DNA of 64,000 nt from Climacium dendroides (Eukaryota; Streptophyta; Bryopsida; Hypnales; Climaciaceae). The stretch lies in contig OX467091.1 of the NCBI GenBank assembly GCA_950106755.1, positions 10,929,538-10,993,537 on the forward strand. Direction: 5' to 3'. The position numbers and the translations under genes are program-made. Under the pieces are notes generated by a model that saw only the letters and a list, made by a program, of their open reading frames with translations, was not told the origin of the DNA and made no database searches. Below, piece by piece: positions 12,086 through 21,500 of this stretch (positions within the stretch are counted from its first letter, which is position 1; the number at the start of each line of letters is the position of its first letter).

Positions 12086-12330
12086 CACTGTAAGGAAAAG
12101 GGGTGTTTTAAACAAGTTTTTAAATATTGTCCTAGTAGAGTGATTATAAGTATAAAAATTTACTAGAAATACATGTATTTCTAATAAAGAGTCATTACAA
12201 GGATTATATTTAAAAACACATGTATTTCTAGTAATTTTTACTAAAAATCTCTTTAAAAGGTCATTACTTATAATTGTACTACTAGGACTACACTTAAAAA
12301 CTCACTTAAACAACATTTTTCCTTGTAGTG
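12086..12330. mobile_element. Miniature CACTA-type (En/Spm-like) element, 245 bp
   Basis: Left end CACTGTAAGGAAAAGG at 12086 and right end CCTTGTAGTG at 12330 are inverted repeats, continuing inward through GTTTAAAC-like and TTTTTAA blocks for about 40 bp. It is flanked on both sides by TAA (12083-12085 and 12331-12333), the 3-bp target duplication expected for CACTA elements. The interior repeats ATACATGTATTTCTA and is itself palindromic. No ORF, so it needs a transposase supplied in trans. A broken relative begins at 17258. Confidence 0.85.
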
Positions 12331-12404
12331 TAAACCTCAAGTTTTATTACTATTTAATACTAAAAATTACCTCAAAATAACTTCTATCTATACCTTAAGT
12401 TTGG

Positions 12405-12645
12405 TTGTTTTGTTTTGTTTGTTTGTCACATTGAGATCTCCTGAACCGTGCATCCCCCAGTCACGTGCTTGGTACCATCAGAAAACCTCGATGAGGAAGG
12501 GTGCACCAGCTTGGTTTTGTGGCATTCGGATGTATAGTGTAAAAGTTATGCATTTTTGAGTTATCTTTGGTTCTAAAAAATTAGAAAATTATTTTTATTT
12601 TTGTTTTGATTGTGGCAACGACACATGGCACACTAGTCTAAACAA
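12405..12645. repeat. Dispersed single copy of the about 235-bp repeat
   Basis: Carries the ordered landmarks of the tandem array at 19880-20545: TTGTTTGTTTGT, ACATTGAGATCT, TCACGTGCTTGGTAC, CTTGGTTTTGTGGCATT, AATTAGAAAATTA and GTGGCAACGACAC, then GGCACACTAGTC. It lies between the miniature CACTA element and the 67-bp satellite. Confidence 0.75.
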
Positions 12646-12724
12646 TGTTAAAACTTTTCTTTTTCAATTTTTTGATGACTCTAGTTAGAACAAGGAGTGC
12701 AAGCATATTTGTATAGAATCTACG

Positions 12725-13885
12725 AGCCCATGAGCATATGGTGAACATTTCCCCTCTAAAATGTCCCCCATGGATACACAAGGGTGGCATTGAGAAGGGT
12801 CCCCATGGTGAACATTTCCCTTTTGAAATGTACCCCATGTATTTATGAGGCCGGAATTAAGAAGGGTCCTTGTGGTGAGCATTTTCCCTTTGAAATGTAT
12901 CCCATGGGTACATCATGCTAGGATTGAAAAGGGTACGTGTAGTGCACATTTTTTCCTTTGAAATGTACCTCGTGGATACACAAGGGTGGAATTGAGAAGG
13001 ATCCTTGTATTGAACATTTCCCCTTTGAAATGTATCCCATGGATACATCAGTCCAGAGTTGAGAAGGGTATGTGCAATGAATATTTCCCCTCTAAAATGT
13101 ACCCCGTATGTTTATGAGTCCGAAATTGAGGAGGGTCTTTGTGGTGAGTATTTTCCCCTCTAAAACATACCCCATGGGTATATGAGTCTAAAATTGAGAA
13201 GGATATGTGCAGTGCACATTTTTCCTTTGAAATGTACTCCATATGTTTATAAGTCTAGAATTGAGAAGGATCCTTGTGGTGAGTATTTTCCCCTTTGAAA
13301 TGTACCCCATAGGTACATGAATCCAAAGTTGAGAAGGGTATGAACATTTCCCCTCTAAAATATACCCCATGTGTTTGTGAGCCCGGAATTGAGAAGGCCC
13401 CTCTGGTGCCAGTATTTTCCCCTTTGCAATGTACCCCGTAGGTACATCAGTCTAGAGTTGAGAAGGGTATATGTAGTGAACATTTCCCTCTGAAATGTAT
13501 CCCATGTGTTTGTGAGTCCGCAGTTGAGAAGGCCCCTGTGGTGCCAATATTTTCCCCTTTGCAATGTCCCCTATGGGTACATCAGTCTAGAGTTGAGAAG
13601 GATGTGTGCAATGAACATTTCCCCTCTGAAATGTACCCCATGTGTTTGTGAGCCCGGAATTGAAGAGGGTCCCTTATGGTGCCAATATTTTCCCCTTTGA
13701 AATGTACCCCATGGGTCCATCAGTCCAAAGTTGAGAAGGGTCCCTGCAGTGAACATTTTCCCTCTGAAATGTGCCCCAAGTGTTTGTGAGTCCGGAATTG
13801 AGGAGGGTCCCTGTGGTGCCCGTATTTTCCCCTTTTGCAATGTACCCCATGGGCACCTGAGGGTGGAATTGAGAAGGGTGGCGGT
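12725..13885. repeat. Satellite-like array, 67-bp unit, about 17 copies
   Basis: The phrase (G)AAATGTACCCCATG recurs at about 12761, 12828, 12895, 12963, 13030, 13097, 13164, 13232, 13300, 13360, 13429, 13495, 13564, 13631, 13702, 13769 and 13840, a spacing of mostly 67-69 bp. In the right half, two unit types alternate (one with GAACATTTCCCCTCTGAAATG and GTGTTTGTGAG, the other with GCCAATATTTTCCCC and GGTACATCAG), so the higher-order period there is about 135 bp. Copies are 75-90% alike by eye. Because 67 is not a multiple of 3, minus-strand frames rotate through the repeat, producing overlapping spurious ORFs (for example 13571-14002). Not a gene. Confidence 0.9.
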
Positions 13886-14323
13886 AATGGGCTGGTTCCC
13901 CTTATACCTTATTTCCTTCCCTCCCCACCAATTGCATTCAGCATGTGCTTGCCATGGGTAGGCGGATCCTGATTGAGTGAATCCGCTTGTATGACACACC
14001 ATGACCCGACTGACCCAGTGGCTCCCTGGCTGATGATGTTTTCATATCACTGAATTATTATTGTACTTACAACTGAGTGCTGTTGGCTTATTACCTACAG
14101 TACCAATCTGGGGTGATTTCATTCATACAGCAAAAGTAATTCATCCTCACCCTATTATTTTTCATTCACTGGAGCAAGGTATTACATCTCAAATTGTTGA
14201 AATACACACATAACATTGTAAGCTTAGTAATGAGGCAGGGGGGGCCTTGAAAAGTGAGGGTTCTTTTCCAGTGAATAGAAATGGTCTTCCTTGGTGGCTC
14301 CTCAACCAATCCTTAATTATTAT

Positions 14324-15233
14324 TTAACTCCTAAAGTTTCATTGTCCCTAGGAGGAATAAAATGGATTTGGGGTAGGTTCCTGCCCAGCTTAATGTTTGA
14401 CACAATTATTTGAAAGTTTTTCGTTCAATAGAAAAAACTTATTAGCTTCCTAGACTGGTGTAATTTTTTTTCCTGTCACTTAGTGCTTAGGAGGAAAAGT
14501 TATAATAGAATAAGCCCAAATTTCAATCTAGTAGGCAAGAAAAGAAATCCAAAAAAAAATGAAATAACTTTTTTTTTTTAAATGATTAGATTCTATTTTT
14601 GTGTACATGGAAAGCTTTGATTCATTCCTTTAGGGTTTTTGATGTGATAGTTATGGAGCATCTTGTTTTGTAGGCAACTAGAGCATCTTCTTGAAAAATA
14701 AATGTATGGGATTTGTTTTTGAGTTCAATTTTCCCTTTTCTTCAAAATAAAAAGTTCCGTAGGGGTTCTTTTGATTGTTGGAAAAATCACACAATTGGAA
14801 TTAGCATGTTTTAATTCAATCTTATAACTATTAATGTTTTAGTTTTTCCCTCTATTTTGTACATACTTCCACTAAAATAATTATTTAAAAAACAAAAAAG
14901 ATTGATTAATTTTTTAATTTCTAGACTTGTAACTCATTTCTTCATGATTCAAAATTTGTAGTACAAAATTTTTTTAATTAAGAGGATTCAAAGTCTTGTA
15001 GACTAGTTTGCCTTTGTATTAAAAAAATCATTTAAAAAAAAATTTGAACGCATTTATCTTGCAATCTATGCAATCACAATTATTGAAATTTCTTCCACAC
15101 ATTTTCATACTATCTATTGCAAGATTCTATCCTTAGAAATGCAAAAATATCATTTATCAATTACATTCTCTTTGCATTAGAAATGACAATTTTGAGGACT
15201 TGAAAGAAAAAACCTTGAGATTTTAGGGATTAA
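14324..15233 (+). mobile_element. Family T repeat, apparently complete copy (910 bp)
   Basis: Begins TTAACTCCTAAAG and ends TTTTAGGGATTAA, so TTAA flanks both ends with inverted CCT/AGG termini. Interior landmarks of the family are in order: GGTAGGTTCCT, AAAAGTTAT, CATGGAAAGCTTTGATTCA, GTTATGGAGCATCTTGTTTT, and GGAATTAGCATG. No open frame above about 60 codons. Confidence 0.65.
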
Positions 15234-16732
15234 CAGATAAGTCCCTCACGAGTATCTAATAGAGCCTAATACCTTCCTAGCATAGGGATTGCCTCATTGT
15301 ACAATATTATGTAAGGTTTGAGCATGGTTCTTATTACTATTACTAATTTACAAAAGTTTCTGTCGAAGAGAGTAAAAAAAGCCTTGAACTTTTTTTAATC
15401 AAAAAACACATTTAAAATTTTCATTTCTATTTAAGTGCATATATTGCAAGATATTTAGTTTGAAGTGAACAAAATATTATTTTTTTGCAATTTTGTGTGT
15501 CTAGATTACAAGACTTTGAATCTTCTTGACATAAATTTTGAACTATTTATATTGATTTTATGATTATATCGTATCTTGAAAAATTCAGTTGACAATGTAG
15601 AATTTTTTTAAGAACACACTCTTCATTTTCATTCTTTAAGAAAATATTAAATAGAAGTATGTAGAAAGTAGAAGGGAAAACTAAGTTCTTAGTATTTCTA
15701 AGATGGAACTGAAACACACTATTTCCAAAAGTGCAATTGTTTTACCAAGAAAATTAAACCATGTAGGATTTTTTCTGAATTAAAAAAAATTGAGTTAAAA
15801 AACAAATCAATTATTTTATTTTTTCCGTAATTGCCCCTAAAACAAGATGCTTCATAAATTTCACATCACTAATGCAAATGGAATGAATTAAACTCACCAT
15901 GTAGATAAAAATATAATCTATAAGGAAAAAAAATTTAAATACTTCAATTTTTCTCTTTTTTTGTAGAAACACAAGTCCATTGTGCACTTAGCATGCTATT
16001 GTCATACTTTTGTTCCTAGACACCAATTGAAATAAAAATTATATTCATCAAAAGCTAATTTGTTTTTCTATTTAAAAAAAGCTTCAAAAACCATGTTGAA
16101 AATTGAGACCATAGGAACCTACCCAAGCTTTCATTTGTCCCTTACCCCCTAATTGCCTAACTAGTCAATATGGTCAATCCATAATTTTAGGCTCATTTTG
16201 GTTTGGACACTTTAAATTCCTCTAATTGTTTTAAAATATTTTACAGGAAGTATTCAAAGTTAACTATTAGAAGTTTTTAATTTTCATTGAAAAAGGTAAA
16301 TATTTGATTTTCAAAAGGTCCTCAAGGGCATGTATGTACCAATAGTGGATGATTAAAGAGTAAAGTATTTTCATTGTTGAAAATTTAAACAAGTTAGTGT
16401 TGATTTGGAATTATTTGCCATTTCTACTTATAAAAAAAATTGTATTTCAACAATCATAAGGTGGATTGAACTAAAGGTTTTTGGAAGTGCATTTTAGTGT
16501 ACTAACAAAAAATCTAGTTGTTCATGTCACCTACAATTCTCCAAAACTCTTACATGCAATTTCTCAAACATTATAAGGAGATGCAACATACTAAAAAATA
16601 TATTTGTCAAAGATCTCCTAATTATATACATGGTTAAGATTTAAGAAATTGGCATATTACAAACCATGGTTTTGGATTTTGGAATTTTGAATTTCAAACT
16701 TGATTTTAGCATTCAAAAATATATTTCTACAT
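15234..16732. other. AT-rich intergenic DNA, diffuse repeat remnants
   Basis: No gene. Scattered phrases shared with family T, such as CACAAGTCCATT and CCTTTAGG-like ends, but no copy with clear termini. Confidence 0.5.
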
Positions 16733-17257
16733 TTAACTCCTAAAGTCCCATTGTCCCTATATAAGATCAAATGGATTTTGGGTAGGGTCATGTAAACTCA
16801 ATTTTTGACATGATATTATGAATCTTTTATCTAATAAGGGGAAAAAAACTAATGTTCAAGGAATATAATTTTTATTTCAATTGGTGTTTTAGAACAAAAG
16901 TTATTCTACAATAACTTCAAAACAAGGAAGACATGCAAAAATAATAATTAATTAATTTTTAAATTTTATTCTTGTAGATTATATTTGTGTGTAAATGGAA
17001 AGATTTTATTCATTCCACTTGGATCATTGATGAAAGCTATGAAGCTTTTTGTTATGTGGCCAATCACAAAAACTTCTTGACAAAATTAAGTACTTGATTC
17101 ATTTTTGAAGTTCAAGTTTTACAATTTTCCCAAAAAAAGGCCTACAAGATTAAGTGTACTTGATACAACAATCTCACCTTTGGAATTAGTGTGTTTCAAT
17201 TTCATCTTAGAGCTATTAACAATTTAGTTAATCATTCAAACTTGTGCCAACTTCTTC
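16733..17257 (+). mobile_element. Family T repeat, 3'-truncated copy
   Basis: Starts TTAACTCCTAAAGTCCCATT and runs through AAAAGTTAT, GTAAATGGAAAGATTTTATT, GTTATGTGGCCAA, and TCACCTTTGGAATTAGTGTG. It is cut exactly where a CACTACAAG terminus begins at 17258, which suggests that an insertion broke it. Confidence 0.65.
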
Positions 17258-17390
17258 CACTACAAGAAAAAGGGGTGTTTAAAGTATGGTCCTACTAGAA
17301 TAGTCTTTTAAGTAATGACCTACAAGTCGTCTTTTAAGTAAAGTTTTACTAATAATACATGTATCATCATACTACTAAAATCATAAGTCC
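17258..17390 (+). mobile_element. Broken miniature CACTA-type element, left end only
   Basis: Terminus CACTACAAGAAAAAGGGGTG matches the 12086 element inward for about 100 bp: the GGTCCTACTAGA block, GTAATGACC and AATACATGTAT all recur. No matching ...TAGTG right end follows; the similarity fades by about 17390, before another element begins. Confidence 0.65.
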
Positions 17391-17420
17391 CTCTGTAATA
17401 TCACAAATGCTACCATTAAT

Positions 17421-18230
17421 ACTAGGGGCTTGTGCTTGCTATACTACGCATTCATTGTATCACATATTAGTAAAAATTTGATGTATTTGAATAGAGTGCA
17501 TGATAATGATTCTGATAAGTCTTTAAAATGATTGTTTTAATTATTTTATAAAATATTTCCAATCATGCATACATAGAAATCATATTTTCACACAATGTGA
17601 TATTAATGAAATAGAGTAGCAGTTCACAATCACCTTTGTAATATCACTTTTTACAAAGGATGATATTATAGAAATAATATAGTCGTTGCAATTGAAGTGA
17701 TATTAAAGAGGATCAATATGGTGATATTATAAAGGTAGCAATTCCATTGCTTTTCTTGGCTTTATACTTCTTTTGCATTTCTATGATTTTGTACTTTTCT
17801 GAGCTTTGAGCTTCTAATTTCAATTTTCTATTGCTACTAACAAATGATTTGAGAAATTTATTAAATTGAACTGATTTTGGATTTTACAACAGTTAAATTA
17901 TTCACAAAGCTTTTGAGATTTACAAGTTTTTTCTTCAAATTCTTCTATTTGGATTGCCATTGTTTGTAACAATTGAGTCAAATTTTTAATGCATTCTAAT
18001 GTATATGTATCTTTTACTGTATTCATCATTGCATATATTTCATTCATCATTCATTAAATTTTTATTGTTTATTTTAGTATATGCTTATTTATCCAAAAAA
18101 TTATATGAAAATTTTAGTAATTTTTATCTGAAGATTTATTGAAATTCTTGCTTTGCATTCTATCTAATACATAAAAATTCTAATGAAATTCTAATGGTGG
18201 ATGCGTAGCATAGCAAGCGCCAACCACTAG
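17421..18230. mobile_element. TIR element, about 810 bp, superfamily unassigned
   Basis: The left end reads ACTAGGGGCTTGTGCTTGCT and the right end, reverse-complemented, ACTAGTGGTTGGCGCTTGCT. The two continue alike through CTACGCAT for about 36 bp with roughly eight mismatches. The interior repeats short phrases about TAATATCAC near 17395, 17645 and 17690. No ORF of note. Target duplication unclear. Confidence 0.55.
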
Positions 18231-18235
18231 TTATA

Positions 18236-18402
18236 TATAAAAACATGTAGTCAAAAGTTGTGAAAATTGTTGCACCTTAAAGCTACTTCTTGACCACATA
18301 TTTTGTGAAAATTTTAGAGAAAAAAATGAAAATTCCATTCACAAATGGATGATTGAAAATGCTATGTTGCTAAAAATGCCTATTTGGTCCTTTAAGGGTT
18401 AA
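18236..18402 (-). mobile_element. Family T repeat, 5' fragment in minus orientation
   Basis: Ends on the plus strand with GGTCCTTTAAGGGTTAA (18386-18402), the exact reverse complement of the left terminus at 4054-4070. The preceding 150 bp (GTTGTGAAAATTGTTGCACC, then GCTATGTTGC) match the termini of the copies near 35.5 and 57.3 kb. Confidence 0.7.
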
Positions 18403-18787
18403 GCTCTCTTCTTTGCACACTCATAACATTCTTGATTGGAAAGGAAGGTAGGTCCTTCGATAATAGCAATGTAGCAAGAATATATTCATGTTACAATGGC
18501 CCACAATATTAACATGGGCTAGAAAAGAGCTTTGATTCATGGAAAATAAAGGGCACCTACTTTGAAGTTCAAGAATGTAATAAACAATGGAGACTTGCCA
18601 TCATTTAGAAAAAAATCAAAATCCTCGGTACTCATCTTGCTAAATGCAATGCAAGAAATATTCTAAACTTGCAACCTATCCAAATGCATGTGTGAATGCT
18701 TATTGCATGATGACCCTAAGTCCAAACTAATAGTAAGGAAGTCTATTCTTAGGAAGTTTTCTAAGAAGAAGAAAAACTTCTTAGGAA

Positions 18788-19341
18788 GTGACCTTTTAAG
18801 AGCTCATTGCATTTTGGGGGATTTAAACTCCTTAAAACACTAATTTTCAGTAAAGTTTCCTAGGAAGAAACATGAAATTGGCATCCAACCCACTACTTAT
18901 TTCATATTTTTTGAACCTTTGTGGACTTAGTTAGGAATGATTGAAGTTGAACCGCCATGATCATTAAAAACGACTACCTCATAAAATGTACACTATTGAT
19001 ACATTGAAGAATTTTTTTGACTGTGTTTGGCTTAAATCTTTTGTCATTGCGAGTAGACATGGTACTAGTATTTTTTGGAATAAGAAGGGTCCCCCTTCTA
19101 TTTCCCTCTCTTAGTTGTGAGTTTCATTTGCTCTTTTTGTTTTGCTCTTATCCCTTCATTGTCCAGCATGTGTGGCTTGTCCATCCTATTTTTTTTAATG
19201 CAATGATTCTTTCCATTTGTTCAACAAAAAAGTGACTACCACCTAAAATGTACACTGTTGGTACATTGAAAAAAACGAAATGTGTTTCTATGTTAGTAGT
19301 CACTTTTCAAGTAAGGTCACTTTTAAAGCACCGTACCTTAT
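18788..19341 (+). repeat. Family E repeat copy interrupted by a LINE fragment
   Basis: Starts near AAGTGACCTTTTAAGAGC and ends CACCGTACCTTA. Shared landmarks with the foldback at 23999-24295: GCATTTTGGGG, TCAGTAAAGTTTCCTAGG, TTTCATATTTTTTGAACC, GGAATTAGTTA-like, and AAATGTACAC..TTGGTACAT. The body is split by LINE-derived DNA at 19012-19231. Confidence 0.6.
19012..19231 (+). pseudogene. 5'-truncated LINE fragment with flanking direct repeats
   Basis: Matches 5346-5555 (GTTTGGCTTAAATCTTTTGT, GGTACTAGTAT, TTGCTCTTATCCCTTCATTG, GCAATGATTCTTTCCATTTG). It ends in an A-rich run after TTCAACA. About 40 bp to the left (18971-19011) and to the right (19232-19272) are imperfect direct copies of one another around AAATGTACACT.TTG.TACATT. 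That is the arrangement left by a 5'-truncated retrotransposition, though the duplication is long and diverged. Confidence 0.5.
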
Positions 19342-19358
19342 CTCAAAAGGTACCAGGT

Positions 19359-19428
19359 GTGATAACAGAGATCATACCCTTTTGTATGATCTCTGTTATC
19401 ACACAAAAGGGTATGATCTCTGTTATCA
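19359..19428. repeat. Hairpin plus third arm (18-bp arms)
   Basis: GTGATAACAGAGATCATA at 19359-19376 is perfectly inverted at 19385-19402 with an 8-nt loop. The second arm is repeated directly at 19411-19428. The three identical arms allow alternative hairpins. No gene nearby. Confidence 0.85.
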
Positions 19429-19620
19429 CACAATTCCTTTTGCAATTTTCAATATTGCAAGAATTATGAAACCCTTGAGGATCTGCCTCAACATCCTTGA
19501 AAAACGATATTTTTTTTTCACAATATCTCATGATGACAGATGCTCTCCACTCTCAAAGTGCTATGGTATACATTCTCTCTACAATGAATGCAAAGCTAAG
19601 TTTAAGTTTTTTTATTTTTT

Positions 19621-20690
19621 CATGATAACTAAAGTAGAAGCACCACGTGCAGTATCCATCATGTAGGGTTCACTTTTTCCAACCTTAGGCTGAAACTCAA
19701 GTTAGGATTCTTTCTTTTGCAATGAAATCTTGTTTCATTTGTGTCAAAAAAAAAAGAAAAAAAAAGAAAAAAGAAACTCAAGCTTGGAATGTTTTTTTTG
19801 GTCCTTTTCAAGGTTGGAACTGATAAGGTTATAAGGTTTTATTTTTCATTAATGCCATCCATCCACTAAGATAGGTTGTTAGTTTTGTTAGTTTGTTGCA
19901 TGCTTAGTATTGTCAAAAAGCCCTTGGTGAGGAGGGGTGCACGGTCTTTATTTCTTGCCGTTTGGACCTATGAAGGGAAAGTTATTGGATTTTTAAGTTT
20001 TTATGAGGAAAAAAATTAGAAAATTATTTTTTTGACGGTCACAACACAGGACACATTAAATAATATAGGTTGTTTATTTGTTTGATATGGTGAAACCTCT
20101 TGGACTATGTATCTTCGAGTCACGTACTTTGTACTGTTGGAAAGTCTTCAACAAGAAAAGGTATATGGGCTTGGTTTCATGATGTTTGAATCTATGATGC
20201 AAACGATATTGAATTTTAAAGTTTTTATAAATTAAAAAATTAAAAAATTCATTTTATTTTGCTTTTTGACTGTGGCAACGGTACAAGGCACACTAGTCCA
20301 TCTATTAAGTTATGTTGTTTGTTTGTTCATTTGTTTATTACATTGAGATCTATTGAACCATATGTCTTTTGGTGGTGTTCTTGGTACTATCAAAAAGCCC
20401 TTGGTGAGCAAAGGTCCTCAAGTTTTGTTTTGTGGCATTTGAATCTACAATGAGAAAGTTATGGAATTTTTAAGTTTTTAGGAGTAAAAAAATTAGAAAA
20501 TTAATTTTTCTATTGACTGTGATAATGACACAAGGTACATTAGTGATAACTAGGTAGAAGCATCAATTGTCAATCACATGCAATATCCAACTTGTACGTG
20601 CACTTTTTCCAACCTTAGGATGAAACTCAAGTTTGGAATGTGTCTTTTTTTTTTTTTTTAAGGTTGGAACTAATAAGGTTATGAAGCATG
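19621..20690. repeat. Tandem array of about 235-bp units between direct repeats
   Basis: Three units (about 19880-20545) share TTTGTTTG, a CCTTGGTGAGGA-type block, TGTGGCATTTGAATC and AATTAGAAAATTA (at about 20015, 20237 and 20492). They are bounded by two copies of another sequence, 19621-19840 and 20544-20690, which share GATAACTA..GTAGAAGCA, CACTTTTTCCAACCTTAGG, GAAACTCAAG, and AAGGTTGGAACT. The whole looks like a duplicated block with an array in its middle. A single unit also lies at 12405-12645. Confidence 0.75.
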
Positions 20691-20932
20691 TCCTGAAGTA
20701 GTAAGCAAAAAAATAGCAAGTAGTGAGCGGAAAAATAATTCTTGAAAGGTCAGAATTAGAAGACTCTAGACATTGGTAGCTACACAAGTGTGCTTTTTAG
20801 CTCCCAAAATTCAAAACAATTTCAATTTTGGGAATAAATTTATGAAAATTTTGCTATCCCTACATTTCCTATATTCCTATATAACAAAAAAATTCCACTA
20901 GCTCATACTCCTTATCATTTGCTCCAAAATTG

Positions 20933-21500
20933 CTAAACCCCTAAAATGACTAGCTAGCTAGATTTGGCAGTATAGTAATTTTGAACAACTACATGTGATT
21001 GGAGAATTCTATCTTTTTGGCCCAAACTTTAGTAGAAGGTGTGGACAAAGAATATCTTTCATTTACACTAAAATTTAGGACATTTGAAAACATGAGTAAA
21101 AAGTTATGGCCTAGTATGTTATTTTTTTCATAAATGGATTGTAGGTAGATCACAAAAAATCAATTTTTTGTAAATAAAAAATTCAATATTGGTTTTCTAG
21201 ATTTATAAAAATATGTGGAAAGCTTTGAATCATTCCATTTTGATCAATGAAATTTATAAAAGTTATGAGGAGTTTTAGTTTGCGGGGAAATATGGATTTT
21301 CTACTCTAAAATAAACTTTGAAGTTGTTTATTTTACTCAATTTTTAGTATTTTTTGAAAAAATAAAATCACAAGATGTAGATTGTTTATTACAACATTGC
21401 AACCATTGCAATTGGTATTTCTCAATTCTATAACTAAATTCTTAACAATTTTGAATTTTGAATCATTCTCTACTTCTTTCTACTTACTACTTTTTTATAT
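20933..21500 (+). mobile_element. Family T repeat, divergent copy
   Basis: Starts near AAACCCCTAAAATGAC, then shows AAAAGTTATG, ATGTGGAAAGCTTTGAATCA, GTTATGAGGAGTTTTAGTTT, TTGCAATTGGTATTTCTCAA and CTACTTCTTTCTACTTAC. The right end is not clear, so the boundary is approximate. Confidence 0.55.

Noticed and set aside
13571..14002. 143-codon minus frame and neighbours repeating WGTFQRG-like peptides
   Set aside because: Translation of the 67-bp satellite; the frame rotates with each unit.
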